A stretch of DNA of 43,540 bases from UBA2177 sp964487525 (GTDB lineage: Bacteria; Patescibacteriota; Dojkabacteria; SC72), in contig CAZAQC010000001.1 in the NCBI GenBank assembly GCA_964487525.1, positions 1 through 43,540 on the forward strand, given 5' to 3'. Position numbers and translations under genes: made by a program. Below the pieces are notes generated by a model. That model saw only the letters and a list, made by a program, of their open reading frames with translations. It was not told the DNA's origin and did no database searches. Shown here in pieces: positions 8,632 through 14,980 of this stretch (positions within the stretch are counted from its first letter, which is position 1; the number at the start of each line of letters is the position of its first letter).

Positions 8632-8658
8632 AAAAAAAAAGATAACAGTATGTTATCT
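8632..8658 (-). terminator. Intrinsic terminator after the lipoprotein gene
   Basis: AGATAAC (8640-8646), loop AGTAT, GTTATCT (8652-8658), with nine T on the minus strand (plus 8632-8640 all A). It ends the minus-strand lipoprotein transcript and is nearly a copy of the hairpin at 7972-7996. Confidence 0.8.
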
Positions 8659-8684
8659 ATGTGTTTGTTTATTGGTTTTGTTCT

Positions 8685-8737
8685 GGCGATCTTCTTTTTT
8701 ATTTTTTAAACTCTCGGTTGAGAGAAAGAAGATCGCC
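8685..8737 (-). other. Nested 13-bp inverted repeat in the 3' UTR of the lipoprotein gene
   Basis: GGCGATCTTCTTT (8685-8697) pairs perfectly with AAAGAAGATCGCC (8725-8737). Inside lies a second perfect hairpin, CTCTC-GGTT-GAGAG (8711-8724), that abuts the 3' arm, so the two stems can stack coaxially with an A/T bulge on one side. It starts 20 nt past the lipoprotein stop. No T-tract follows directly; the terminator is at 8632-8658. It may protect or mature the 3' end, or be the gene's original terminator. Confidence 0.6.
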
Positions 8738-8756
8738 TGCGGTGAACAAAAGGGGG

Positions 8757-9314
8757 TTATTGAACGATAATCATTTCCTTGTTAGGAAAATATTGGTACA
8801 TTGATCTAAGACAATCTAGATCTCCAAAATATCTCCAAACAGGATCGGTGGCGTCAGTGACGTCAAAGCTGAATCCCGGATAGACAGAAACAATCGTTTC
8901 TGAATCTAATTGAACTATCGCGGGTCCAACGATGGAACCGACTCCAAATATGCCATAATCGGCATATGGTGTTCCTTCGGCATCTTTGCCTCTTGGCATG
9001 AAATTGTAATCATATCCGCATTTTGATGCGAAATTTTCAACCATTACTGGTTGTTCTATGACTACGGACGGAACTACTTTCGCTGTAACAGCAACTGGCT
9101 GGCAATTTACAGATTGCTGAGCAATCGGTTCTGCTTCTGTGGAGCATGCCTTTTTGTATTCTTCGACTTTTTCGACTGATACTTCTAAGACGGTATCTCC
9201 ACAAGGAACTGGTACCTTAGGATCTGAGGAAACAGGAGTTTTTACGCCTGCGCATCCAACAATTCCGAAGGCTAATACCAAAACCAAACTTGTTACAACA
9301 ATACGCTTTTTCAT
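8757..9314 (-). CDS. Cys-rich lipoprotein, GC-richer than neighbours
   Basis: 185 residues with a clear lipoprotein signal: MKKR, a hydrophobic core, and a lipobox IVGC with lipidated Cys21. The mature part has five more Cys, is Val/Pro-rich for about 80 residues, and ends in a compact aromatic domain with DPVWRYFGDLDC. Family not recognised. The start at 9314 is set by AAAAAGGAGA at about 9321-9330, seven nt upstream, the only classical strong Shine-Dalgarno on a monocistronic gene here; a longer frame to 9464 would read through the leader. Codons such as GCG, CGG and GTC are commoner than in neighbours. It has a long structured leader and its own 3' hairpin plus terminator. These traits together suggest a transferred unit, perhaps from another CPR lineage (inference). 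Confidence 0.75.
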   Translation of the reverse strand: MKKRIVVTSLVLVLAFGIVGCAGVKTPVSSDPKVPVPCGDTVLEVSVEKVEEYKKACSTEAEPIAQQSVNCQPVAVTAKVVPSVVIEQPVMVENFASKCGYDYNFMPRGKDAEGTPYADYGIFGVGSIVGPAIVQLDSETIVSVYPGFSFDVTDATDPVWRYFGDLDCLRSMYQYFPNKEMIIVQ

Positions 9315-9320
9315 TTTCTT

Positions 9321-9444
9321 TCTCCTTTTTATTTTTTTTGATTGTTTGAAAAAACTTTTTTCGTAGGAACCCCTACACCGCATTAAACTTCTAATATATG
9401 TATTAGAGACATAATGCGATGTATGAGTATCCTTTAAAAGGAGA
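9321..9444 (-). promoter_or_regulatory. Leader RNA with SD-sequestering complement upstream of the lipoprotein gene
   Basis: On the minus strand the Shine-Dalgarno AAAAGGAGA (9321-9329) has a perfect 9-nt complement TCTCCTTTT at 9436-9444. Between them are a hairpin GTAGG-GGTT-CCTAC (about 9363-9376) and a two-tier hairpin: outer CGCATTA/TAATGCG, inner CTAATA/TATTAG (about 9379-9418). The anti-SD can instead form a local CCTT/AAGG hairpin flanked by GTAT/ATAC. Two exclusive folds, one hiding the SD, are the layout of a riboswitch or thermosensor. Base pairs are read directly; switching is inference. Confidence 0.45.
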
Positions 9445-9647
9445 TATACCCTATTATTATTCACCGCTACTTGTATATAGATGGATTAAATAAATAATCA
9501 CATAATACAAGTATATTTTAAAGAACTTGTCTCATAAAAGAGACATTAAAAAGATATATAACTATCTCTATCAATGCATCTTTTATTAAGGGGAATATTT
9601 TGGAATTTGTTTTTAAAGAGCAGATTCTTCATTTACAATCCTAGTAC

Positions 9648-9664
9648 ATTATACCATATATGGT
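9648..9664 (-). promoter_or_regulatory. -10 box TATAAT joined to a 12-bp palindrome
   Basis: On the minus strand ACCATATATGGT runs straight into TATAAT (9653-9648), giving GGTATAATGTAC. The same GGTATAATGTAC string precedes the mini sortase-substrate gene (9998-9987). The palindrome in the spacer is a candidate operator. Confidence 0.5.
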
Positions 9665-9690
9665 GTTTATAATTCAACACTATGGGCCAA

Positions 9691-9713
9691 GGGAGAAAGA
9701 ATATCTTCCTCCC
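9691..9713 (-). terminator. Stem-loop after the sortase-substrate gene
   Basis: GGGAG-a-AAGA, loop ATA, TCTT-c-CTCCC: a 9-bp stem with one mismatch, 15 nt past the stop of the 75-residue gene on the minus strand. Only TT follows, so it may be a weak terminator or a 3'-end stabiliser. Confidence 0.45.
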
Positions 9714-9727
9714 CTACCCAATTCAAG

Positions 9728-9955
9728 TTAAGCTATCTTACTATTTAAGAACTTAGAAACACCTATAAAACCTAAACCTGTTAAATAAGCTGATACAGCT
9801 GCTATATTAAACAATACAGCATCTGCTACGCCCGTATCCTCAGGAATATGAGGACCGTATGGAGTATATCCATCAGCATAAACAGTAGATCTAAAGATAT
9901 TCATTATTCCGAAAGCAATAATAGTTAACAAGAAGAATTTGTTTATTTTCTTCAT
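9728..9955 (-). CDS. Miniature sortase substrate (IPEDTG sorting signal)
   Basis: 75 residues. An N-terminal signal peptide with Lys residues, a hydrophobic core and a V-Y-A cleavage site ending near Ala27, then only about ten residues, then IPEDTG (37-42), a hydrophobic segment (about 46-66) and a short Lys-containing tail. That is the standard order of a cell-wall sorting signal: L/I-P-x-T-G, membrane span, positive tail. Cleavage between Thr41 and Gly42 would leave a mature peptide of about 14 residues. It lies 81 nt downstream of a sortase gene on the same strand, with its own TATAAT (9990-9995) and a 34-nt leader. Alternatively it is a small membrane protein whose IPEDTG is chance, but context favours a substrate. 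What the peptide does is unknown. Confidence 0.6.
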   Translation of the reverse strand: MKKINKFFLLTIIAFGIMNIFRSTVYADGYTPYGPHIPEDTGVADAVLFNIAAVSAYLTGLGFIGVSKFLNSKIA

Positions 9956-9989
9956 GGCAGATTGTAAAGAACAATTTAATTACAGGTAC

Positions 9990-9995
9990 ATTATA
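9990..9995 (-). promoter_or_regulatory. -10 box of the mini sortase-substrate gene
   Basis: GGGTATAATGTAC on the minus strand, 34 nt before the ATG at 9955. It shares GGTATAATGTAC with the promoter at 9648-9664 and lies downstream of the sortase stop, so the substrate can be expressed separately from the enzyme. Confidence 0.55.
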
Positions 9996-10036
9996 CCCTA
10001 TAGTTAATATTTATTCAATATTTCTGGAAGTTGGAA

Positions 10037-10684
10037 CTAGTTAACCCTATTCAAATACCTAAATACTCTAATAGGAGAATTGTACATTCTACACGTATAG
10101 AGGATAAGATCTGCATCGTAATCTGTTATCTGAGTATTATCTTCTGCTTTGTAAATTTCATATTCATAACTCCTTTGATTCCATATTATTTGTACTCTAT
10201 CCCCTACCTTTAATCGAGGGAGATTGTAAAAAGAGCTCTTCATTCTAAAGTCTGAAGTCCAATATACATATCCGAACCTATGTGCAGCTAATATCATAGG
10301 CAATTCATTGTTTTCAGGAGTTCCAAAGTCTGGAGCAATCCATATCCCCTCTTCAAGACCCTTTGTGGCAATTTCATTTTGTATTATGGTTGAATCAACT
10401 CCAATGCTCGATATCTTAATTGTATTATCCTTTGGAAGTGATTCATCTAATGGTGGGAGATTTTGTACTACCTCTTTTGTAATCTCTTCTTTCTCTTGAG
10501 ATTCCAATATGACTAACTCATTCTCTATGGAAGAAGCTTCTGTCTTTGTAGCTCCTTTATCAACTGAATACCAAATTTGAGGATAGAAGGTTATGGCTAC
10601 TATGGAAAATGCAGAGAATATTAATATGATACCCACTATTAAGTATGCTTTAGAAAGAATTTTTAATATATTTTTCTTTTCCAT
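10037..10684 (-). CDS. Sortase (class D/E-like transpeptidase)
   Basis: 215 residues. One membrane span at about 14-34, a charged linker (about 45-85), then the sortase beta-barrel. Catalytic residues are visible: His135 in ILAAHRFG, Cys198 in LYTC and Arg206 in SPIRVFRYLNRV, matching the TLxTC plus Arg pattern. Sortases cleave an LPxTG-type motif between Thr and Gly and join the protein to an amino group of the envelope. The short linker and the AH-R-G style histidine block resemble class D/E enzymes, but the class is a judgement. The gene starts 3 nt after the VanY-type carboxypeptidase stop, so they are co-transcribed, and the 75-residue IPEDTG protein follows. In a CPR cell the acceptor for attachment is not known. 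Confidence 0.9.
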   Translation of the reverse strand: MEKKNILKILSKAYLIVGIILIFSAFSIVAITFYPQIWYSVDKGATKTEASSIENELVILESQEKEEITKEVVQNLPPLDESLPKDNTIKISSIGVDSTIIQNEIATKGLEEGIWIAPDFGTPENNELPMILAAHRFGYVYWTSDFRMKSSFYNLPRLKVGDRVQIIWNQRSYEYEIYKAEDNTQITDYDADLILYTCRMYNSPIRVFRYLNRVN

Positions 10685-10687
10685 TTA

Positions 10688-11503
10688 TTAATTTCTACTT
10701 CTTAAATATAGCTCTAATATCATACCACTATTAATTATAGCTTGTGCATTACTCTTCCCAACATATCTGTAATGCCAACTTTCATAGTTATATCCTGTTA
10801 TGCTTTCATACCCAGAAGGATATGAAATTATGAATCCATATTTCCATGCATTATTTGCTAACCATATGCTAGCTTGTGTTGAGGAGAACCTTACTCCTAA
10901 TCCATCGGCTATCTCACTACTACTAAAATCGACAACTGTACCAAGTTGGTGTTGGCTATGCCCTGCCCTAGCAGATACTTTATCGGCATCGTCGGCAATG
11001 CCTCCATTTACAGCTACCCAGTAATTATATGTACTAACTTGTTCAGAGTATGATCTGTATCCAGATTTAATGCTTAAGTCTATACCATCAGCCATTGCAG
11101 TTGTAACTAATTCCTTTAAATCATTAATCAATATATTTCTAAGTAAGAAGTTCTCTCCTTTTCTAATTCCAGAGAGAGAAGCACTAACTAAATCTGAGGG
11201 AGCGTATGTGCTTGGTAACTGATATTCTTTATTAACCAGTACTAAAAGATCATCCCCACTTTTTGTAACCCCCTTTATATTATTAGGATATGTCCACCAT
11301 CCAGGAGTAGAAGATGTACTAACAATGGAAGTTCTTCCTTTGATTGGTTCTAATTCTCCTGGAAGAATACTTTCCTCGATATCTATGTTATAGATTGTTT
11401 TGTTCTCATAGTTTTCATTTTCAATTTTACCTTCCTCATATATTACTGTATATGAATTGATTGAGAGTATGAAAGCTATTATGCTACTTAATATTTTGCC
11501 CAT
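10688..11503 (-). CDS. D-alanyl-D-alanine carboxypeptidase, VanY family (peptidase M15B)
   Basis: 271 residues. An N-terminal hydrophobic segment (about 3-21) directs export. The zinc peptidase domain (about 125-260) shows SGYRSY, then S-x-H-x-x-G-x-x-x-D with His185 and Asp192 as zinc ligands, and E-x-W-H with Glu241 as general base and His244 as third ligand. The enzyme trims the terminal D-Ala from peptidoglycan stem peptides outside the membrane. Two Trp residues in TPGWWTYP precede the domain. It heads a unit with sortase 3 nt downstream, which suggests that wall trimming and protein anchoring act on the same cross-link substrate. A TAATAT element lies 6 nt before the ATG on the minus strand. 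Confidence 0.9.
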   Translation of the reverse strand: MGKILSSIIAFILSINSYTVIYEEGKIENENYENKTIYNIDIEESILPGELEPIKGRTSIVSTSSTPGWWTYPNNIKGVTKSGDDLLVLVNKEYQLPSTYAPSDLVSASLSGIRKGENFLLRNILINDLKELVTTAMADGIDLSIKSGYRSYSEQVSTYNYWVAVNGGIADDADKVSARAGHSQHQLGTVVDFSSSEIADGLGVRFSSTQASIWLANNAWKYGFIISYPSGYESITGYNYESWHYRYVGKSNAQAIINSGMILELYLRSRN

Positions 11504-11600
11504 ATGTATATATTACAATATATAACCAAGATTAAATAGTAATACTCTTACAAGCTTCATTTACCATTATCTAGGTCAGGAAGTATATTTTTAGATGTAT

Positions 11601-11606
11601 TAGAAT
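11601..11606 (+). promoter_or_regulatory. -10 box TAGAAT, leaderless start of the 64-residue gene
   Basis: TAGAAT then six nt (GAATAT) then ATG at 11613. The spacing matches other starts in this window and is the main support for calling the small ORF a gene. Confidence 0.5.
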
Positions 11607-11612
11607 GAATAT

Positions 11613-11807
11613 ATGGCATTAACAAGAGAAGATATTGTAACAATTAAAAAGATAGTTAACAGAAATGCAAGAGAGAATCTTAGGATTATAAATAGGTATA
11701 TATTGGGTAAACCGTATGTATTAGGTATAACGTATGATCAATTAGAGAAAGAAGTCGTAAGAATAAATCATAATATACCAGATATACCAGTAGTAAGATT
11801 AGAGTAA
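11613..11807 (+). CDS. Small hypothetical protein, 64 residues, convergent with gyrA
   Basis: A 64-residue frame (MALTREDIVTIKKIVNRNAR at its start) of mixed charge and helical look, with no signal peptide, membrane span or known motif. It is the only plus-strand frame between the carboxypeptidase and gyrA that is not a shadow. A consensus TAGAAT box ends 6 nt before its ATG, the leaderless arrangement of several neighbours. Its last 9 nt overlap the 3' end of gyrA on the other strand. It ends DIPVVRLE. It could be a small nucleic-acid-binding or regulatory protein; nothing in the sequence decides this. Confidence 0.55.
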   Translation: MALTREDIVTIKKIVNRNARENLRIINRYILGKPYVLGITYDQLEKEVVRINHNIPDIPVVRLE

Positions 11808-12895
11808 TGCTACGGTAGCAACTCTATCTCCCCCGTTAATGTTCATTACTTTTACTCCTGATGTTTGTCTACCTTGTGTTGGTACTGCTTTAACATCTGA
11901 TCTAATAACTTTTGACTTTTCAGATATAACAACTATCTCCTCGTCTTCGTCCTCTAATATCCTTGCTGTGGAAATAGATCCTGTTTTTGCCGTTACTCTA
12001 AATGTAAATATACCAGTACCACCCCTCTTCTGTGTACCATACTCTTTGAGTAAAGACATCTTACCGTAACCATACTCAGACAGAGTAAGAAGCTTATCTT
12101 CATTATTATCAACTATTCCCATTCCTATTACACAATCATTTTCTTTCTTAAACTTTATACCAGTAACTCCTCTTGTACTTCTTCCCATAGGTCTAACATC
12201 TGTTTCTTTAAACCTAATAGATTTACCCTCTTTAGTTATTATTATCACCTCATCTGCACCTGTAGTTGGTTTAACCCAAGTTAACTGATCACCCTCCTCT
12301 AACTTTATAGCTGTTAATCCATTAGCTCTAATCTTTACAAATTCCTCAAGAGATGTTTTCTTTACTACTCCTCTTTCAGTTACCATTAAGAAATATTTAT
12401 ACTCTTTCTCTTCACTCTTCTCAGAAATTTTCCCCTTAGGACTTCTTGTTAATACAGAAGTGACTATCTCTTCTGGTTCAAATTGTACTAAGTTTACCAA
12501 AGGTAATCCTTTAGCAGTCCTTCCTAATTCAGGTATTTCAAATATTCTCAAGTTGAAAACCTTTCCTCTATTTGTGAATAACAAAAGCTCATCATGTGTA
12601 TTACAAAGGAATGCATGCTCAATGAAATCATCCTCTTTTGTTTCTCCTCCTGATACACCTTTCCCCCCCCTATGCTGTGCTTTGTATGTATTAGGAGGTA
12701 CTCTCTTTATATATCCAGTATGAGTTATTGTTACAAGGGTATCCTCAGAAGCAACCATATCTTCTTCTGATATTTCATTTATCTTACCTTTTACAACTTT
12801 AGTCCTTCTCTCATCACCATATCTTTGTTTAATCTCCTCTAAATCAGCATTAATAATTTCTAATATTCTATCTTGATTCTCCAATACTGCGTTAT
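11799..12895 (-). CDS. gyrA: DNA gyrase subunit A, C-terminal part (beta-pinwheel), cut by assembly gap
   Basis: About 364 residues from the gap to TAA at 11799-11801. It starts inside the coiled-coil tower (NAVLENQDRILEII, then QRYGDERRTKV) and continues into the C-terminal six-bladed beta-pinwheel that wraps DNA. The GyrA box is present as QHRGGKG, with degenerate blade repeats such as RSTRGVTG and KRGGTG, supporting gyrase rather than topoisomerase IV. It is the same gene as the frame at 12906-14532. The ten N between them do not keep frame, but if the contigs overlap by three bases (TAT) the junction reads GAA TAT AAC GCA in frame, giving IKEYNAVLENQ as expected for the family. The last 9 nt overlap the convergent small gene. 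Confidence 0.9.
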
Positions 12896-12905
12896 NNNNN
12901 NNNNN
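12896..12905. other. Assembly gap (10 N) inside gyrA
   Basis: A placeholder run of N. On the minus strand the left piece ends GAATATA and the right begins ATAACGC; merging on the shared ATA restores the reading frame. The true gap length is probably zero or negative. Confidence 0.95.
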
Positions 12906-14532
12906 TATATTCCTTAATTTTTTCTTGAATCTCTTTGTATTCGTTTTGAATCTTCATTCTTTCCAATGCTGCCAATCTTCTTAATTGCATATCTAATATC
13001 GCTTGTGCTTGAACTTCTGTAAAATCAAATTTGTCCATCAAATTTGTTTTTGCAGTATCCTGTGTTTTAGATTGTCTAATTGTAGCTATAACTTCATCTA
13101 ACATGTCCAATGCTTTTAACAAGCCTTCAAGAATATGGCCTCTGAATCTTGCTTCTGCTAGATCGAATTCATACCTTCTGATTGTTACTATTAACCTAAA
13201 TGAAAGGAAAAGTTCAAGAATCCTCTTAATTGGTAATGTCTTTGGTTCCTGTTCTACCAATGCAATCATATTTGCATTGAATACCTTTTGCATTTCGGTA
13301 TATTTGTAAAGCTTGTTTAGAACTGCCTTTGGCTGTGCATCCCTCTTTAGTATTATTAATACCCTCATACCTTCTCTGTTAGATTCATCTCTAAGATCTG
13401 CAATACCCTTTATCTTTTTCTCTTTAACTAAATCAGCAATCTTCTCGATCATATGGGCTTTGTTAACCTGGTATGGTATCTCTGTTATAACTATGTTGTA
13501 TCTACCCTGTTTTCCTTCAACAATTGAGGCCTTGGCTCTTTGTAATATTCTTCCTCTACCAGTAGCATATGCATTTAATATTTCTTGTTGATCATATATT
13601 GTTCCTCCAGTTGGGAAATCAGGTCCAGGGACAATCTCTATTAGTTCTGTAGGAGTAATTTCTGATTTAAATTCAGGATACAGAATCTTTTCTTCTGTCT
13701 TTAGCTCTTTTCTTAATTCATCAATATCCTTTTGCAATTCGATATCATCTTTCTTTACGTAGTTTTCAAGGTAATCAATTGGTTTAGGATTTAATGTAGT
13801 AGGAATCTTTTCTTTAGACTCTTTCTTTTTTCTAAGCTCATTGTATATGGCTTCCCCCTCCCATTTGTTTCCGAGGGAGATCATCTTCTGTAATGCTTCT
13901 ACTAATTCTGTAAGGTTATGTGGAGGAATTTTTGTTGCCATTCCAACTGCTATACCATCACTTCCATTTGCTAATACATTTGGAAATAGTGCTGGTAAAA
14001 CAGTAGGTTCCAACCTAGTACCATCATAGTTTTGAGTAAATGTAACTGTTCCTTTATTTAAATCTTTTATCAATTCGGGAGTAATTTTACCCATTCTTGC
14101 TTCTGTGTACCTCATAGCTGCTGGTGAGTCTCCATCTATGGATCCAAAGTTTCCTTGTCCATCTACCAATGGATATCTAGTAGAGAAGTCTTGAGCCATT
14201 TTAACTAATGTCGGGTACACAACAGATTCTCCATGAGGATGGTAGTTACCAGAGGTATCTCCTGCTATCTTTGCAGATTTCCTGTAGTGAGCTGTAGGTG
14301 TTAAGCCTAAATCATTCATTGCAACAAGAATTCTTCTCTGGGATGGTTTAAGACCATCTTTTACTTCAGGTAAGGCTCTTGAAACAATAACGGACATAGA
14401 GTAATCAAGATAGTTAGATTTCATTTCATCAACTATTGATCTGAAAGCTATCTCTCCAGGTTTAAATGTAATATCTACCCCGAGAGTATCATTATTTTCT
14501 TCTGTTGTTGTTTTTATTTCTTCTTCTGGCAT
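12906..14532 (-). CDS. gyrA: DNA gyrase subunit A, N-terminal breakage-reunion part
   Basis: About 542 residues from ATG 14532 to the N run. GyrA makes the transient double-strand break in ATP-driven negative supercoiling with GyrB. Seen: the SQRRILVAM region, the SGNYHPHGE loop, SPAAMRYTEARM with catalytic Tyr142, and GPDFPTGG. Between EALQKMI (about 217) and IVPGPDFPTGG (about 299) there are about 80 residues where standard GyrA has about 15, so a charged helical insertion of roughly 65 residues (NELRKKKESKEK, DIDELRKELK) is present. The gene follows a 138-residue gene after gyrB, giving gyrB - small protein - gyrA on the minus strand. It continues at 11799-12895 across the gap. A disordered N-terminal extension of about 20 residues precedes the conserved part. 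Confidence 0.95.
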
Positions 14533-14545
14533 GATTTATTTATTA

Positions 14546-14962
14546 TTAAATAGCATCTTTTATTTCATCTTTTACGATTTCAAGGGCTCCCAATGGTTCT
14601 ATAACGACATCATTGATCAATTGTTGATATGTCTCAGTAGATATTATTTGATATAGAGAACTAGTATCAGTAGTAGTACTCATGTCTAGATAAGATACTC
14701 TTCGATTATTGGTATCTAAAAGATTTACTCTTATCAAATTTCTCTTTTCATCAGATTCAAAGTGAGCTCCAATGGAAGGATTTTTAAGATATTTATTTAT
14801 TTCTTCAAAAGGGACAGGATTCCCATCATAGGCTTCTTCGGAAAGAATATTCATACCCTTTTGTTCGTTTTGTGTTAAATATGTTGCAAGGTGCTTATTA
14901 AGTAATTTCTTGTACTCTGGGGTATTCTCTGTGTTTATACCTGCGATTTCTTTTAAGTCCAT
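14546..14962 (-). CDS. Hypothetical protein between gyrB and gyrA
   Basis: 138 residues, no known family. Acidic, mixed alpha/beta look, with no signal peptide, membrane span or Cys. A central stretch (IGAHFESDEKRNLIRVNLLD) reads like beta strands; the C-terminus is helical. It starts 18 nt after the gyrB stop and ends 13 nt before gyrA, so it must be translated from the same mRNA as both gyrase subunits. Position suggests a gyrase-associated or regulatory role, but the sequence gives no direct sign of one. Confidence 0.6.
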   Translation of the reverse strand: MDLKEIAGINTENTPEYKKLLNKHLATYLTQNEQKGMNILSEEAYDGNPVPFEEINKYLKNPSIGAHFESDEKRNLIRVNLLDTNNRRVSYLDMSTTTDTSSLYQIISTETYQQLINDVVIEPLGALEIVKDEIKDAI

Positions 14963-14980
14963 TTTATAAATAATAATAAA

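Larger units (their letters stand above)
9315..9727. other. 413-nt non-coding stretch rich in hairpins
   Basis: No convincing gene on either strand. Besides the SD-proximal leader it holds ACTTGTAT (9469-9476) paired with ATACAAGT (9505-9512), a GTCTC/GAGAC hairpin near 9529-9544, a perfect palindrome ACCATATATGGT (9653-9664) beside a minus-strand TATAAT box (9648-9653), and a hairpin at 9691-9713. If transcription starts near 9641, the lipoprotein mRNA has a leader of about 325 nt, or a separate small RNA is made here. Confidence 0.5.

Noticed and set aside
8757..9314. Contaminating or vector sequence
   Set aside because: It has a normal lipoprotein design, and its terminator matches the one of the neighbouring gene, so it belongs to this genome.
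9432..9450. AAAGGAGATATACC on the plus strand, like a vector ribosome site
   Set aside because: No start codon or plus-strand gene follows; on the minus strand it is the anti-SD element. Chance likeness.
9315..9464. Upstream extension of the lipoprotein frame (50 residues)
   Set aside because: It crosses the structured leader and SD and would remove the signal peptide from the N-terminus.
12892..12905. gyrA as a broken pseudogene
   Set aside because: The frame break coincides with the N run and disappears if the contigs overlap by three bases.
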